DNA of 64,000 nucleotides from Methanothermobacter sp. K4 (lineage in GTDB: Archaea; Methanobacteriota; Methanobacteria; Methanobacteriales; Methanothermobacteraceae): positions 624,624 through 688,623 of the forward strand of contig NZ_JAKLTD010000001.1 of NCBI RefSeq assembly GCF_022014235.1, given 5' to 3'. Both the position numbers and the translations under genes were made by a program. This document shows, one piece after another, positions 29,284-38,074 of this stretch. The notes under the pieces were generated by a model that did no database searches, had not been told where the DNA came from, and saw nothing but the letters and a program-made list of their open reading frames with translations. Each line of letters opens with the position of its first letter. The first letter of the stretch is position 1.

Positions 29284-29333
29284 CTATAAATATCATTATT
29301 AATCATTATAATTGTAAAGGAAGTATTTAAATG
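29284..29333. promoter_or_regulatory. overlapping divergent promoters of cdhA and cdhB
   Basis: Plus-strand CTATAAATATC (29284-29294) is placed for cdhB, while ATTTAAAT on the minus strand (about 29323-29333) is placed for cdhA with a leader of about 35 nt. The two start regions overlap in an 81-bp AT-rich gap, so the two genes may be regulated together. Confidence 0.45.
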
Positions 29334-29343
29334 TTGTGAAAGC

Positions 29344-29853
29344 ATGACCGCATGGAACCCAGCTCTAACGTCAATAAGGAATGCAACCGTCATGCCCCCT
29401 GAAATGGTTGCATCGGCCATAAAAAAGTCTGAAAGACCACTTATGGTGGTGGGGTCACTGATAAATGACCTTCCACAGGATATAATGGACAGGATAGTTA
29501 AAATAATAAAAAAAGGAAAAATGGGGGTTGCTCTAACCGGAGGATCAAGTCTCAGGTTAAATGAACTGAGAAGGAAAAACATAATAGGGGTAATCGAACT
29601 TGTAAACAACCTCAAAGATCCTGAATGGGAGGGCTTCGATGGAAATGGCAACTATGACCTTGTATGCTTCATAGGTGTCCCCTATTACATAGGTTCACAG
29701 GGCCTTTCAACCCTCAAGGCCTTTGCACCTCACCTTAAAACAGTGACCCTCTGCAGATACATGCATCCAAATGCAGACATCTCATACCCCAGCATGGAGT
29801 ACACGGAATGGCTCAGATGGCTCGATGAACTCATAGATGCCCTGGAGCAGTAG
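29344..29853 (+). CDS. cdhB: CO dehydrogenase/acetyl-CoA decarbonylase epsilon subunit
   Basis: A 169-residue CdhB. The N-terminus TAWNPALTSIRNATVMPPEMVASAIKKSERPLMVVGS is typical, followed by a Rossmann-like core (KKGKMGVALTGGSSLRL) and CFIGVPYYIGSQGLSTLKAFAPHLKTVTLCRYMHPNA. CdhB forms the alpha2-epsilon2 CODH component. It usually follows cdhA in one operon; here it is divergent from it, which is unusual. Confidence 0.93.
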   Translation: MTAWNPALTSIRNATVMPPEMVASAIKKSERPLMVVGSLINDLPQDIMDRIVKIIKKGKMGVALTGGSSLRLNELRRKNIIGVIELVNNLKDPEWEGFDGNGNYDLVCFIGVPYYIGSQGLSTLKAFAPHLKTVTLCRYMHPNADISYPSMEYTEWLRWLDELIDALEQ

Positions 29854-29919
29854 GTCATGGAAATTAATAGATGATGTGGTTTGATATTGCAGCCTGGTCA
29901 TGAAAAATTAAATATTCTT

Positions 29920-31020
29920 TTAGAGGGCCTTTGATATTTCAACAGCCTTCTCAGCGGCCCTCTCAAGGGAGGTCTCAAAGGGAATCCCTGCATCGGTGAG
30001 GATCCTCTGTCCCTCCTCCTCATTGGTCCCGGTGAGCCTTATTACAAGGGGCACATCCCTCTCGGCATCCTTCAGGGCATTCACAACACCCCTTGCAACA
30101 TCATCAGCCCTTGTTATACCCCCAAGAACATTCAGGAACACAACCTTCACATCAGGGTGGGATATTACCAGGTTTATGGCCCTCCTTATGATGTCCTCGG
30201 AGGCACCACCACCTATATCAAGGAATGTGGCGGGTTCGCCCCCCTTCAGTTTTATGAGGTCCATGGCGGTGAGGGTCAACCCGGCACCGTTCCCTATCAC
30301 CGCAATATCACCCTCAAGTTTAACAAAGGCGAACTCCTCTGGTTCATACTCATCCAGTTCCATGAATTCACGGTGACGGTAGATGGAGTCATCATCCACC
30401 TCAAACTTTGCATCCGCTGCAATAACATCATCGCCTGAAAGTACAAGGGGGTTTATCTCGGCAAGCCGCGCATCATACTTCCTGAAGAGATGGTAGAGTT
30501 TCCATATCACAGCCCCCACCTTTGGTATGAGTTCACTTTCAAGGCCCATCTTCCTTGCGATCTCCCTCGCCTCATAGGGGAGGAACTCGTCAAGGGGATT
30601 TACATGGTAACGCACTATCTTCTGGGGGGATTTCGCTGCAAGATCCTCGATATCAACCCCACCCTCACTGCTTGCCATTATAAGGGGCATTCTGGCCGCA
30701 CGGTCAACAGCGACACTCACATAGAATTCCCTGTCGATGGGGATCTTCCTTTCAACCAGGACAGATTTAACCTCCTCCCCCTTAACCCGGGATGCGAGGA
30801 GATCAGCAGCAACATCAGCCGCAGTTTCTGGTGTTGCAAACCGTATACCTCCAGCCTTTCCCCGACCACCGGTTAGGACCTGTGCCTTGATGGCCACCTC
30901 CGACCCCATATTCTCAGCGATCTCAGAGGCCTCCCCGGGGGTCCTGGCGACGGATCCATCGGGGACGGGTATGCCCTCGGTCCTGAAGAGTTCCTTGGCG
31001 CTGTACTCATAAAACCTCAT
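29920..31020 (-). CDS. sucC: succinyl-CoA synthetase (ADP-forming) beta subunit
   Basis: A 366-residue ATP-grasp protein: MRFYEYSAKELFRTEGIPVPDG, VAIKAQVLTGGRGKAGGIRFA (ATP-grasp), YEAREIARKMGL, NPLVLSGDD and the CoA-side GGASEDIIRRA, LNVLGGITRADDVA. It makes succinyl-CoA from succinate for reductive carboxylation to 2-oxoglutarate. Its ATG overlaps the korC stop (ATGA). The alpha subunit gene is not in the window. Pairing of sucC with kor genes fits the incomplete reductive TCA cycle used for glutamate synthesis. Confidence 0.96.
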   Translation of the reverse strand: MRFYEYSAKELFRTEGIPVPDGSVARTPGEASEIAENMGSEVAIKAQVLTGGRGKAGGIRFATPETAADVAADLLASRVKGEEVKSVLVERKIPIDREFYVSVAVDRAARMPLIMASSEGGVDIEDLAAKSPQKIVRYHVNPLDEFLPYEAREIARKMGLESELIPKVGAVIWKLYHLFRKYDARLAEINPLVLSGDDVIAADAKFEVDDDSIYRHREFMELDEYEPEEFAFVKLEGDIAVIGNGAGLTLTAMDLIKLKGGEPATFLDIGGGASEDIIRRAINLVISHPDVKVVFLNVLGGITRADDVARGVVNALKDAERDVPLVIRLTGTNEEEGQRILTDAGIPFETSLERAAEKAVEISKAL

Positions 31021-31586
31021 TCATATCCCTCCATGATGAGCTCACGACCTGCCTGGAATGCCATGATGTTCTTTTCCTCAGTCCCGGGAGGCACACTGTT
31101 CTTTATGGCCTCCTCAGCGGCCCTTACACTTACAACGCCAGTGGCCTCTGTCAGGGCCCCTATCATCACCATATTGGCCACAATGGTTATACCAACCTTC
31201 TCCTCGGCTGTCCTTGTTGCAGGCGCACGGAAGTAATTGATGCTCCTTTCCCCTATAAAATCCTGGATTTCCTCCTCAATGACCATGTCCGGGTCAACGA
31301 TGAGGGTCCCACCGGCTTTGAGATCGTCCATGTAGGTCAGAAGTGCCTGGTGTGACATTGCAACGAGTATGTCAGGGCTCTGGACCTTGGGGTAGTCTAT
31401 CTCCTCATCACTTATAACAACCTCTGCCCTTGAGGCACCACCCCTTGCCTCGGGTCCATAGGACTGGGTCTGTACAGCGTAAAGGCCATCATATAAACTT
31501 GCAGCTTTACCCAGAACGATTCCTGCAAGTATAACCCCCTGACCACCGAATCCAGCAATTCTGATTTCCTTCCTCACTTCAATCAT
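31017..31586 (-). CDS. korC: 2-oxoglutarate ferredoxin oxidoreductase gamma subunit
   Basis: A 189-residue gamma-type subunit: IRIAGFGGQGVILAGIVLGKAA, QTQSYGPEARGGASRAEVVISDEEIDYP and VSRAPDILVAMS-like SPDILVAMSHQAL. This domain contacts CoA in the 2-oxoacid oxidoreductase family. It overlaps korB by eight bases and sucC by four. Confidence 0.96.
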   Translation of the reverse strand: MIEVRKEIRIAGFGGQGVILAGIVLGKAASLYDGLYAVQTQSYGPEARGGASRAEVVISDEEIDYPKVQSPDILVAMSHQALLTYMDDLKAGGTLIVDPDMVIEEEIQDFIGERSINYFRAPATRTAEEKVGITIVANMVMIGALTEATGVVSVRAAEEAIKNSVPPGTEEKNIMAFQAGRELIMEGYE

Positions 31587-32436
31587 CTCTGTAGGCTGAT
31601 TTGATTATATCAATTTTTCCGGATTTCTCTTCAATCATCTCATAGATTCTGTCACATAGTTCAGGTCGTGGGGCATCAGCAAATTCACCGATGATGAGTT
31701 TTCCCTCGACCTCCTCAGGATCCATTCTGAGGGCCCTGCGCCGGTTGATACTGTTCTCCTTCATGAACTTCATCATCTCAACAGGGGAACGCATCCTGTT
31801 CTTTCTCCCGAAGTAGGTTGGACACTGTGAAACGGCCTCTATGAACGAGAAACCCCTGTTCTTAAGTCCCTTCTTTATGGAGTTTGCAAGCTGCAGCGGG
31901 TGGGCAGCTGTCCACCTTGCAACGTAACTTGCACCTGCGGCCCTGACAAGTTCAGAGAGATCAAAGGGGTCCTCAAGTGCACCGTAGGGGGCTGTGGTAC
32001 CGAAACTTCCCTCAGGGGAGGTGGGGCTTATCTGTCCACCGGTCATCCCGTATATGCTGTTGTTTATGCAGATCACCGTCAGGTCAATATTTTTTCTTGC
32101 CCCGTGTATGAGATGGTTTCCTCCGATGGCTGCGGCGTCACCATCCCCTGTGAATACCACAACATTCAGGGAGGGGTTGGCAAGTTTAAGCCCGGTTGCG
32201 AAGGCTATGGGCCGCCCATGGGTTGTATGGAGCGAGTCGCATTTAACATAACCCGGGATCCTTGATGAGCAGCCTATACCTGAAACCATTGCAATGCTGT
32301 CAAAGTCAACTCCAGCCATTTCCATGCCCTTAAAGAAGGTGTTGAGCACTATCCCATTACCGCAACCTGCACAGAATATGTGGGGGAGCCTGTCCCTCCT
32401 GAGGTACTTGAGGTATGGGTTTTCCTTTACATTCAT
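31579..32436 (-). CDS. korB: 2-oxoglutarate ferredoxin oxidoreductase beta subunit
   Basis: A 285-residue TPP-binding subunit. CAGCGNGIVLNTFFKG gives two cluster-binding cysteines, GDGDAAAIGGNHLIHGARKN with CINNSIYGMTGGQISPTSP is the TPP/Mg motif, and CPTYFGRKN follows. No further Cys-rich domain is present, so the extra clusters come from KorD. With KorA, KorC and KorD it carboxylates succinyl-CoA to 2-oxoglutarate. Confidence 0.96.
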   Translation of the reverse strand: MNVKENPYLKYLRRDRLPHIFCAGCGNGIVLNTFFKGMEMAGVDFDSIAMVSGIGCSSRIPGYVKCDSLHTTHGRPIAFATGLKLANPSLNVVVFTGDGDAAAIGGNHLIHGARKNIDLTVICINNSIYGMTGGQISPTSPEGSFGTTAPYGALEDPFDLSELVRAAGASYVARWTAAHPLQLANSIKKGLKNRGFSFIEAVSQCPTYFGRKNRMRSPVEMMKFMKENSINRRRALRMDPEEVEGKLIIGEFADAPRPELCDRIYEMIEEKSGKIDIIKSAYRDD

Positions 32437-32504
32437 CTGGACACTCCTTCATTTCATAATTATAATAGTGGGCGTGTTTCTCCTTACGTTCAGGTGAACA
32501 CCCC

Positions 32505-33638
32505 TCATTTCATCCCCATAATTTTGTTTAGGATCTCATTGGGGCGATGGATCTCACCACCAATTTTTGGAAGCAGTTCCACCTCGGCCATGCCTGATGC
32601 AAGTCTCTGAACCTCATAGAACATCTGCCCCAGGTTCATTTCAACAACCAGAAGCTTCCTTGATGACTCAGCGGCTTCCTGGATTTCAGTCTCAGGAAAA
32701 GGCCATGGCGTGTTTATCTTGATGTAACCTGCCTTCACACCCCTGGATCTGGCCATCTTAACTGCGGTTGCAACTGAACGTGAGGGGGCGCCGTATGAGA
32801 TGACTGTTATGTCTGCATCATCTGTCCAACCCTCCTGGACATCCACTATTTTATCCCTGTTGTTCAGTATCTTGTCACAGAGTCTCTTCACGAGTTTCTC
32901 GTGGCCCTCGGGGTTTGAAGCGTCAGGGTACCCCCTCTCATCATGTGTGAGTCCCGTCACAGGTATCCTGTAACCATCCCCAAAGGCTGGCATCTCAGGG
33001 ATGAGGTCTCCCTCTGGTTTGAATGGTATGAACTCACCTGGGGGACTTGCGGGTGACTTTCTCTTTCTGATCTTCACCTTGTCTGGTATGGTTATCTTCT
33101 CCCTCATATGGCCCACTATTTCGTCACTGAGAACCACCACAGGCACCCTGTATTCCTCTGCAAGGTTGAATGCCCTAACAGTGAAATCGAAGCACTCCTG
33201 CACAGAGGATGGTGAGAGGGCTATTATTTCATAGTCCCCATGTGAACCCCACCTTGTCTGCATCATATCACTCTGCGATGCCATTGTTGGCTGTCCGGTT
33301 GAAGGCGAACCCCTCTGGACATCAACGATCACAAGGGGTGTTTCTGTCATGGCAGCGTATCCAATATGCTCCTGCATAAGGGAAAAACCGGGCCCTGAGG
33401 TGGCGGTCATGCCCTTGACACCACTCCACACAGCACCTATAACTGCCCCCAGGGCACCTATCTCATCTTCCATCTGAACAAAGACTCCACCTTCCCTCGG
33501 AAGGAGAACTGCAATCTCCTCAGCTATCTCTGTGGATGGTGTAATGGGGTAACCTGCAAAGAACCTGCAGCCGGCACTTATGGCGCCACGGGCGCAGGCA
33601 TCGTTTCCCTGAATAAAGTACTCCTCAGTCATCGTCAT
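32505..33638 (-). CDS. korA: 2-oxoglutarate ferredoxin oxidoreductase alpha subunit
   Basis: A 377-residue alpha subunit: FIQGNDACARGAISAGCRFFAGYPITPSTEI, GMTATSGPGFSLMQEHIGYAAMTETPLVIVDVQRGSPSTG (pyrimidine domain) and DEIVGHMREK. The start ATG lies inside the last codons of korD, 14 bases of overlap; an ATG two codons on is also possible. A 68-bp gap separates it from korB, the only real gap in the five-gene unit. Confidence 0.96.
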   Translation of the reverse strand: MTMTEEYFIQGNDACARGAISAGCRFFAGYPITPSTEIAEEIAVLLPREGGVFVQMEDEIGALGAVIGAVWSGVKGMTATSGPGFSLMQEHIGYAAMTETPLVIVDVQRGSPSTGQPTMASQSDMMQTRWGSHGDYEIIALSPSSVQECFDFTVRAFNLAEEYRVPVVVLSDEIVGHMREKITIPDKVKIRKRKSPASPPGEFIPFKPEGDLIPEMPAFGDGYRIPVTGLTHDERGYPDASNPEGHEKLVKRLCDKILNNRDKIVDVQEGWTDDADITVISYGAPSRSVATAVKMARSRGVKAGYIKINTPWPFPETEIQEAAESSRKLLVVEMNLGQMFYEVQRLASGMAEVELLPKIGGEIHRPNEILNKIMGMK

Positions 33639-33828
33639 ACACCACTATCGCCTGATCAGGACACATCAGCATGCATAGCTTGCATCCCGTACATTTATCC
33701 AGATTTTTCGGGATGGGTTCATGCACTCCCTTCCTGTTGAGTTCCTCTGACCTGACATAAACACCTTCAGGGCAGAACTCCCTGCATATGTCACATCCCT
33801 TACAGAGATCTGAATCTATCTTTATCAT
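33625..33828 (-). CDS. korD: 2-oxoglutarate ferredoxin oxidoreductase delta subunit (ferredoxin)
   Basis: A 67-residue 2[4Fe-4S] ferredoxin with CKGCDICREFCPEGVY and CTGCKLCMLMCPDQAI. It passes electrons from ferredoxin to the TPP centre. First gene of korD-A-B-C-sucC. Confidence 0.96.
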   Translation of the reverse strand: MIKIDSDLCKGCDICREFCPEGVYVRSEELNRKGVHEPIPKNLDKCTGCKLCMLMCPDQAIVVYDDD

Positions 33829-33867
33829 GGTAATCTTCCATCAAGGTTCTTATCATAGCTTTGCTTT

Positions 33868-33885
33868 CAGAATTTAAATAATTAA
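33868..33885 (-). promoter_or_regulatory. promoter of the kor-sucC operon
   Basis: Minus-strand TTAATTATTTAAATTCTG lies 40-57 bp upstream of korD and contains a TATA-type core. No other promoter-like sequence is evident before korD. Confidence 0.5.
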
Positions 33886-33931
33886 TCAAGATAGATTTTT
33901 GGTTCATCGGTGTGGATCCGAGGTTCCCCTA

Positions 33932-34297
33932 TCAATCCTTCACATACATGAGGGGATACCTCAGTTCATCGAGGTACTCCATGCAGACCGTTATCCTTGA
34001 TGATCCATATTCCACGATTAACCTCACCCTTAGCATCTCCCCGGTGAGGGAAACATAACCGAATTCTCCAGCAGCCTCCCTTACCATATCCCTGTCTATA
34101 TGGACCTCAACATCCCTGATTGCCGGCTGAAGCTTTATGGATTCAGCAATTGCACCCTCAAGGCTGTCAACGGTTTCAAGATTAACAGGGGTTCCAACGA
34201 ACTGGTGGAAGAGGGCACCCATACTTATACCGCCCTCAAATATTGCCCTTTCCCTGTCTGATAGATTTGAAAAGTACTCCTCTCCTGGTTCTCCCAT
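33932..34297 (-). CDS. mptD: archaeal 7,8-dihydroneopterin aldolase (MptD)
   Basis: A 121-residue protein of the archaeal MptD family (unrelated in sequence to bacterial FolB). The conserved core LSDRERAIFEGGISMGALFHQFVGTPV is followed by IKLQPAIRDVEVHIDRD and GEMLRVRLIVEYG. It cleaves dihydroneopterin to 6-hydroxymethyl-dihydropterin and glycolaldehyde in methanopterin biosynthesis. ATG 34297 is chosen because AGGTG precedes it by six bases; the open frame further upstream lacks family similarity and runs into the sortase gene. Confidence 0.9.
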   Translation of the reverse strand: MGEPGEEYFSNLSDRERAIFEGGISMGALFHQFVGTPVNLETVDSLEGAIAESIKLQPAIRDVEVHIDRDMVREAAGEFGYVSLTGEMLRVRLIVEYGSSRITVCMEYLDELRYPLMYVKD

Positions 34298-34319
34298 TTT
34301 GAACACCTGAAATTTTTCA

Positions 34320-35042
34320 CTACAGTCCAAATATGCTGTTGAATTCAATGAGCTTCTCTGATATGAATTCTGGGGGGATCGGGAAGATGTACCCCAGTAT
34401 CAGGAAGAGTGTGAGGCTGATCACCGCTGCAAGGAGAAGCCTCCTCTCTTCATAAACAGGATAGAGTCTGGTGATCAGAAGGCCCCCCCCGAGGAATCCA
34501 AGTATTATGAGGAGCGCATAGTACCTCTTGGGGTTCTCCACCTTGAGGTTTCTCTGGTAGGGCTTTATGCCTTCAAGTTCACACTCCACTATCAGCCTCT
34601 CCCTTGTTGATCCCAGAGGGTGGCATGTGATGAGAAATAACCTCGCCCCCTGATTCACTGAGATCTGGTAAGAAGCTGGCACAACGAATGATCGATTAAC
34701 CCTGTAACTCGCAAGGCCAACCCCTGGCCAGTTAAGGCGGACCTCGTCCCCTGGCTTCAACTTATCAAGGTTCAGGAATGGTGAACCGTAAAGTGTCCTG
34801 TGCCCGAAGAGTATGACGGTTCTGTTACCAGGGGCATAGGACATGGGTTCATGGTAGACCCCATAGAAAACAGATCTGTTGTTGATGGTCTCCTCCAGGT
34901 TAATGGATGGTATCTCAATGACAGGCGCCCTGATGTCAGGGTTCTGAACAATTACCTGTGAGGAGTAGAAACTAACCTCAAGAAGGGCGTATAGTGACAC
35001 TATGAACATGCCTGCAATTATCAGAAAAGTTGCCAGCCTCAT
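34320..35042 (-). CDS. sortase with two C-terminal membrane segments
   Basis: A 240-residue sortase. The catalytic triad is complete: His81 in LFGHRTLYGSPF, Cys140 in RLFLITCHPLG and Arg149 in STRERLIVEC. Residues 5-25 form an N-terminal membrane anchor, and two more hydrophobic helices lie at the C-terminus (YYALLIILGFLGGGLLITRL and LLLAAVISLTLFLILGYIFP). Sortases transfer secreted proteins with a C-terminal sorting signal to a wall or pilus nucleophile. ATG 35042 is preferred to 35054 on the position of TGGGGA. It lies 32 bp downstream of a protein with a candidate sorting signal. Confidence 0.92.
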   Translation of the reverse strand: MRLATFLIIAGMFIVSLYALLEVSFYSSQVIVQNPDIRAPVIEIPSINLEETINNRSVFYGVYHEPMSYAPGNRTVILFGHRTLYGSPFLNLDKLKPGDEVRLNWPGVGLASYRVNRSFVVPASYQISVNQGARLFLITCHPLGSTRERLIVECELEGIKPYQRNLKVENPKRYYALLIILGFLGGGLLITRLYPVYEERRLLLAAVISLTLFLILGYIFPIPPEFISEKLIEFNSIFGL

Positions 35043-35074
35043 GAATGTCCCCATAAAAAATTAAGGTGGGATGA

Positions 35075-36001
35075 TTAACGTATGATCCTTGTGTAGGCAA
35101 CTGCGGCTGCAGTCACAAGTACACCTATCACCAGCGGGGCGTAGGGGGCACCTGTCTTTGCACCGGGCACAGATGATGAACCGGTTGTCCCCTGAAGGCT
35201 GCCTGGAGGGTAATAACCTCCGCCACTGGTTGAACCGTTACCACCGCTTACCTTTGCGGGCCATTCGTAGGTGTATACGAACCTCTGTGAGGTTTCGGGG
35301 TCCATTGTGACGTCCCATGCAGCAACCTGTGTGCTCACAAAGAGGTCATCATCCACAAAGGCCTTCGGTGAGCTGTATATAAGTTTTGAGTTTGCCGGGG
35401 AAATTGGGGCCCTCACGATACCTGAAACCTTCTCCTCATCGATGTTGATAAGTGTGAACCCGAAGGTCCCCTTCCAGTATCTGAGGTCCAGTGATGGGTT
35501 TAGGACCTCTATCTCGTTGGGCATGAACCATGAGGACATGAGTCCAGGCTCATTTATAAGTGGCCAGTAATTGCTGTCGTCTGACTCAACGTTAACGATG
35601 TAAGTGGGTATTTCACCCATATCTCCTGTGGCCCTGAGGCCAAAGGACACGGTTTTTGTCTCCCCAGGTTTCACCTTCCAGCCGTAGTCACCCCCGAGTT
35701 CAGGCGTCCTTGACTTGACCATTTTAACTGCCGCTGGATTCGTCCACTGGATGAGCCATTTAATTGTACTGTTCTCTGAAAGGCTTCCCTGGTATACCTG
35801 CCCTATCTTGAAGTACTGGACATTGTTGTCATTGTTCTTTATCTTCACAGTTATAACGGCGGTCAGGTCCTTCAACCTGAAACTGGTTGCAGATGGTTTT
35901 TCAGAAACCCATGTCTCCTTGGCGGCTGACCCTGTATCAGAGACTCCCAGAATGGAAAGCATGAACACAGCAGCTATAACAACATACACCCATTTTTTCA
36001 T
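35075..36001 (-). CDS. secreted surface protein, probable sortase substrate
   Basis: A 308-residue exported protein. MKKWVYVVIAAVFMLSILGV with SAA is a signal peptide. The body is beta-rich and unrecognised (VITVKIKNNDNNVQYFKIGQ and similar Ig-like strands). The C-terminus carries a Gly/Ser/Pro-rich linker, then VPGAKTGAPYAP, a hydrophobic span LVIGVLVTAAAVAYT and the basic tail RIIR, the layout of a sortase cell-wall sorting signal. AGGTGGGG six bases upstream supports ATG 36001. Directly upstream of the sortase gene. Confidence 0.75.
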   Translation of the reverse strand: MKKWVYVVIAAVFMLSILGVSDTGSAAKETWVSEKPSATSFRLKDLTAVITVKIKNNDNNVQYFKIGQVYQGSLSENSTIKWLIQWTNPAAVKMVKSRTPELGGDYGWKVKPGETKTVSFGLRATGDMGEIPTYIVNVESDDSNYWPLINEPGLMSSWFMPNEIEVLNPSLDLRYWKGTFGFTLINIDEEKVSGIVRAPISPANSKLIYSSPKAFVDDDLFVSTQVAAWDVTMDPETSQRFVYTYEWPAKVSGGNGSTSGGGYYPPGSLQGTTGSSSVPGAKTGAPYAPLVIGVLVTAAAVAYTRIIR

Positions 36002-36054
36002 AAACATCCCCACCTAGAATATTAAATAAAAATTTAATAAATTTTTCGGCTAAG

Positions 36055-37365
36055 TCAGCCGTATATGCTCTGCAGCTCCCTGATCATCCATTCAGGGGCG
36101 TTCTGTGTTGGCACAGTCAGAACGATGCTGTTCATGTTCTGTATCAGGAAGAGGACATCCTCCCTTGGGACCTCAAGTATTATGAGGTAGTTGGCGTCAA
36201 GCTCCCCCAGATTTGATGACCTCTCATAGTCAGATAACCTTATACCGTAGTTCTGGAGTATCGCATTGATCTCGGCTTCATTCAGACCACCTGATGCAGC
36301 TGCCCTGAGGAGCTGCTCCACATCTGTTGATGATGTCCTCTCATTTTCGCTCTGTGAGGTTATGGTGTTGAGTGTTAACCGCTGAGTATTCAGTATGCGC
36401 GCGTCCACCGTTCCGCTGTCCTTGGATCTGAGAATTGCAAGTACAGTCGCCCCGCTTATCCTGGGTGTTGATGCCGCAGCTGATGTATTGTTTCCTGTGG
36501 CGTTCTGGTTGAGGTAGACGTCAACCATGTTGCCCACACTTATAAGTCCCCCTGCAGCCTGCAACCTTGTGATCATTATTGGCACGGCAACGGTATCAGG
36601 GGTCTGGATCTGTGTATTTGCAAGTACGGTTGCATCGGCCTGGCTCACAAATTTCTTTGCATCGGCCACCTTCATTATCACACGTTTCTCCTGGCCGTTA
36701 TCTGTGTAGTTGACCATGACCCTGCCGACACGGTCCTTCTTTATATTTATCTGCTGGTTCTGATAGGTACGCCACGACTGTGTTGCGGGACCCACAACGT
36801 CAACAGCCAGAGCCTCCTCTGGTGTAACAGCAGCATCTATCTGTGCAAGGATGGCCTGCTTCTGGGGATCAGTTGCAAGGGGCCCCTTGAAGAGTGCATC
36901 CACCTCAGCGATCTTCGTGGCCTTGGCGTTCTGCAGCACCTCCTGGTATGGCTGGTATACCAGGAAGTAGTAGCCTGCACCAGCGAGGACCATGAGAATA
37001 ACACCAAACACGAGGGCACCAACGAGGGTTTTCTGATCTTCCTCCGGAATTTTCCGACCTATACCTCCCGATGGACCTCCAGGTCGTTTTGGTGGTGGTG
37101 TAAGTCTGGGTTTGGGCTTTTCACCACCCTTGAGAGGTTTTTCAGGGGTTTTCCTGGTCTTTGGCTCTTCAGGGGATTTCAGCCGGGGCCTTGGTTTTGG
37201 CATGGGCCTTGGTTTTTTCTTATCTGAGCCCTCGCCACCACTGAATTTACCCACAAGTCCCTTTAGTCTGTCCCCAATTTTTGAGTCATCTTTTCTGTTG
37301 TTTTTCCGGAGATCAGGAGGGTTATTCTTTTTCTCCTTGTCATTACCTTTAATCTTATCAAGCAT
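36055..37365 (-). CDS. DUF515-type single-pass membrane protein
   Basis: A 436-residue protein that I place in DUF515, a Methanobacteriales-restricted family of unknown function. Residues 1-125 are highly basic and Pro-rich (KKKPRPMPKPRPRLKSP), presumably cytoplasmic. One membrane helix follows (LVGALVFGVILMVLAGAGYYFLV). The large outer domain contains VAVPIMITRLQAAGGLISVGNMVDVYL, reminiscent of the SAF domain of pilus assembly protein CpaB; that comparison is tentative. It overlaps pssA by eight bases, suggesting a link to membrane or envelope biogenesis. Confidence 0.65.
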   Translation of the reverse strand: MLDKIKGNDKEKKNNPPDLRKNNRKDDSKIGDRLKGLVGKFSGGEGSDKKKPRPMPKPRPRLKSPEEPKTRKTPEKPLKGGEKPKPRLTPPPKRPGGPSGGIGRKIPEEDQKTLVGALVFGVILMVLAGAGYYFLVYQPYQEVLQNAKATKIAEVDALFKGPLATDPQKQAILAQIDAAVTPEEALAVDVVGPATQSWRTYQNQQINIKKDRVGRVMVNYTDNGQEKRVIMKVADAKKFVSQADATVLANTQIQTPDTVAVPIMITRLQAAGGLISVGNMVDVYLNQNATGNNTSAAASTPRISGATVLAILRSKDSGTVDARILNTQRLTLNTITSQSENERTSSTDVEQLLRAAASGGLNEAEINAILQNYGIRLSDYERSSNLGELDANYLIILEVPREDVLFLIQNMNSIVLTVPTQNAPEWMIRELQSIYG

Positions 37366-38041
37366 TCAGATCACGTCTCATTGGTGTTATAGGCACTGCA
37401 ATGTATGCCACAGTGGCCATAAAAAGCATGATAGCTGCGGGACCGGCGGCCATTCCAATTAAACCTGTTACAATTGCTACCAGTATGAGTATGATGGCAG
37501 CGGGGGCCATTTTACTCCCCACACGAGGGTATTCGATGCTGCTGACCATGAGGATACTGACAGCAAGCATGATGGCACCCACAACCTTCTCACTGTAGAA
37601 TCCTGTGAGATAAAATGATGATATAACAACCGCCGCCACGGGTATTGGAAGTCCCATGAAGTTCTTCCCACCCCCTGTGAGAACATTGAACCTTGAGAGT
37701 CTCAGTATGCCACATATTACTATTAAGAGACCTACTAATATATTAATATATCGAAAATCGGCACTTGTTAGGTAGATAAGGATGGCTGGGGCAACACCAA
37801 ATGAGATTACATCTGAAAGGGAGTCCATGTTTTTGCCAAATCCATGAATATCAACTCTACCAGTTCGGCGTGCAACCCACCCATCAAGTGAATCGAAAAT
37901 TACAGCCACAAGCATCAGAACAGAAGCAGCACTAAAAGCCCCTTGAATGGACATTAAAATGGAAAAATAGCCTGATGAGGCATTTAAAACTGATAAAAGA
38001 TCAGGTAATGATATGAAGGATGTTATTTTCTTGTCATTCAT
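37358..38041 (-). CDS. pssA: archaetidylserine synthase (CDP-alcohol phosphatidyltransferase)
   Basis: A 227-residue polytopic enzyme with the CDP-alcohol motif DSLDGWVARRTGRVDIHGFGKNMDSLSDVISFG, containing the expected DG-AR-G-D-D residues. It joins serine to CDP-archaeol. About six membrane helices are visible. ATG 38041 follows AGGTGG at five bases; an earlier ATG at 38056 would contain that site. Next to the decarboxylase gene that uses its product. Confidence 0.93.
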   Translation of the reverse strand: MNDKKITSFISLPDLLSVLNASSGYFSILMSIQGAFSAASVLMLVAVIFDSLDGWVARRTGRVDIHGFGKNMDSLSDVISFGVAPAILIYLTSADFRYINILVGLLIVICGILRLSRFNVLTGGGKNFMGLPIPVAAVVISSFYLTGFYSEKVVGAIMLAVSILMVSSIEYPRVGSKMAPAAIILILVAIVTGLIGMAAGPAAIMLFMATVAYIAVPITPMRRDLNA

Positions 38042-38074
38042 CAGCGCCACCTGCATGTATAATAACGTGTCCCA

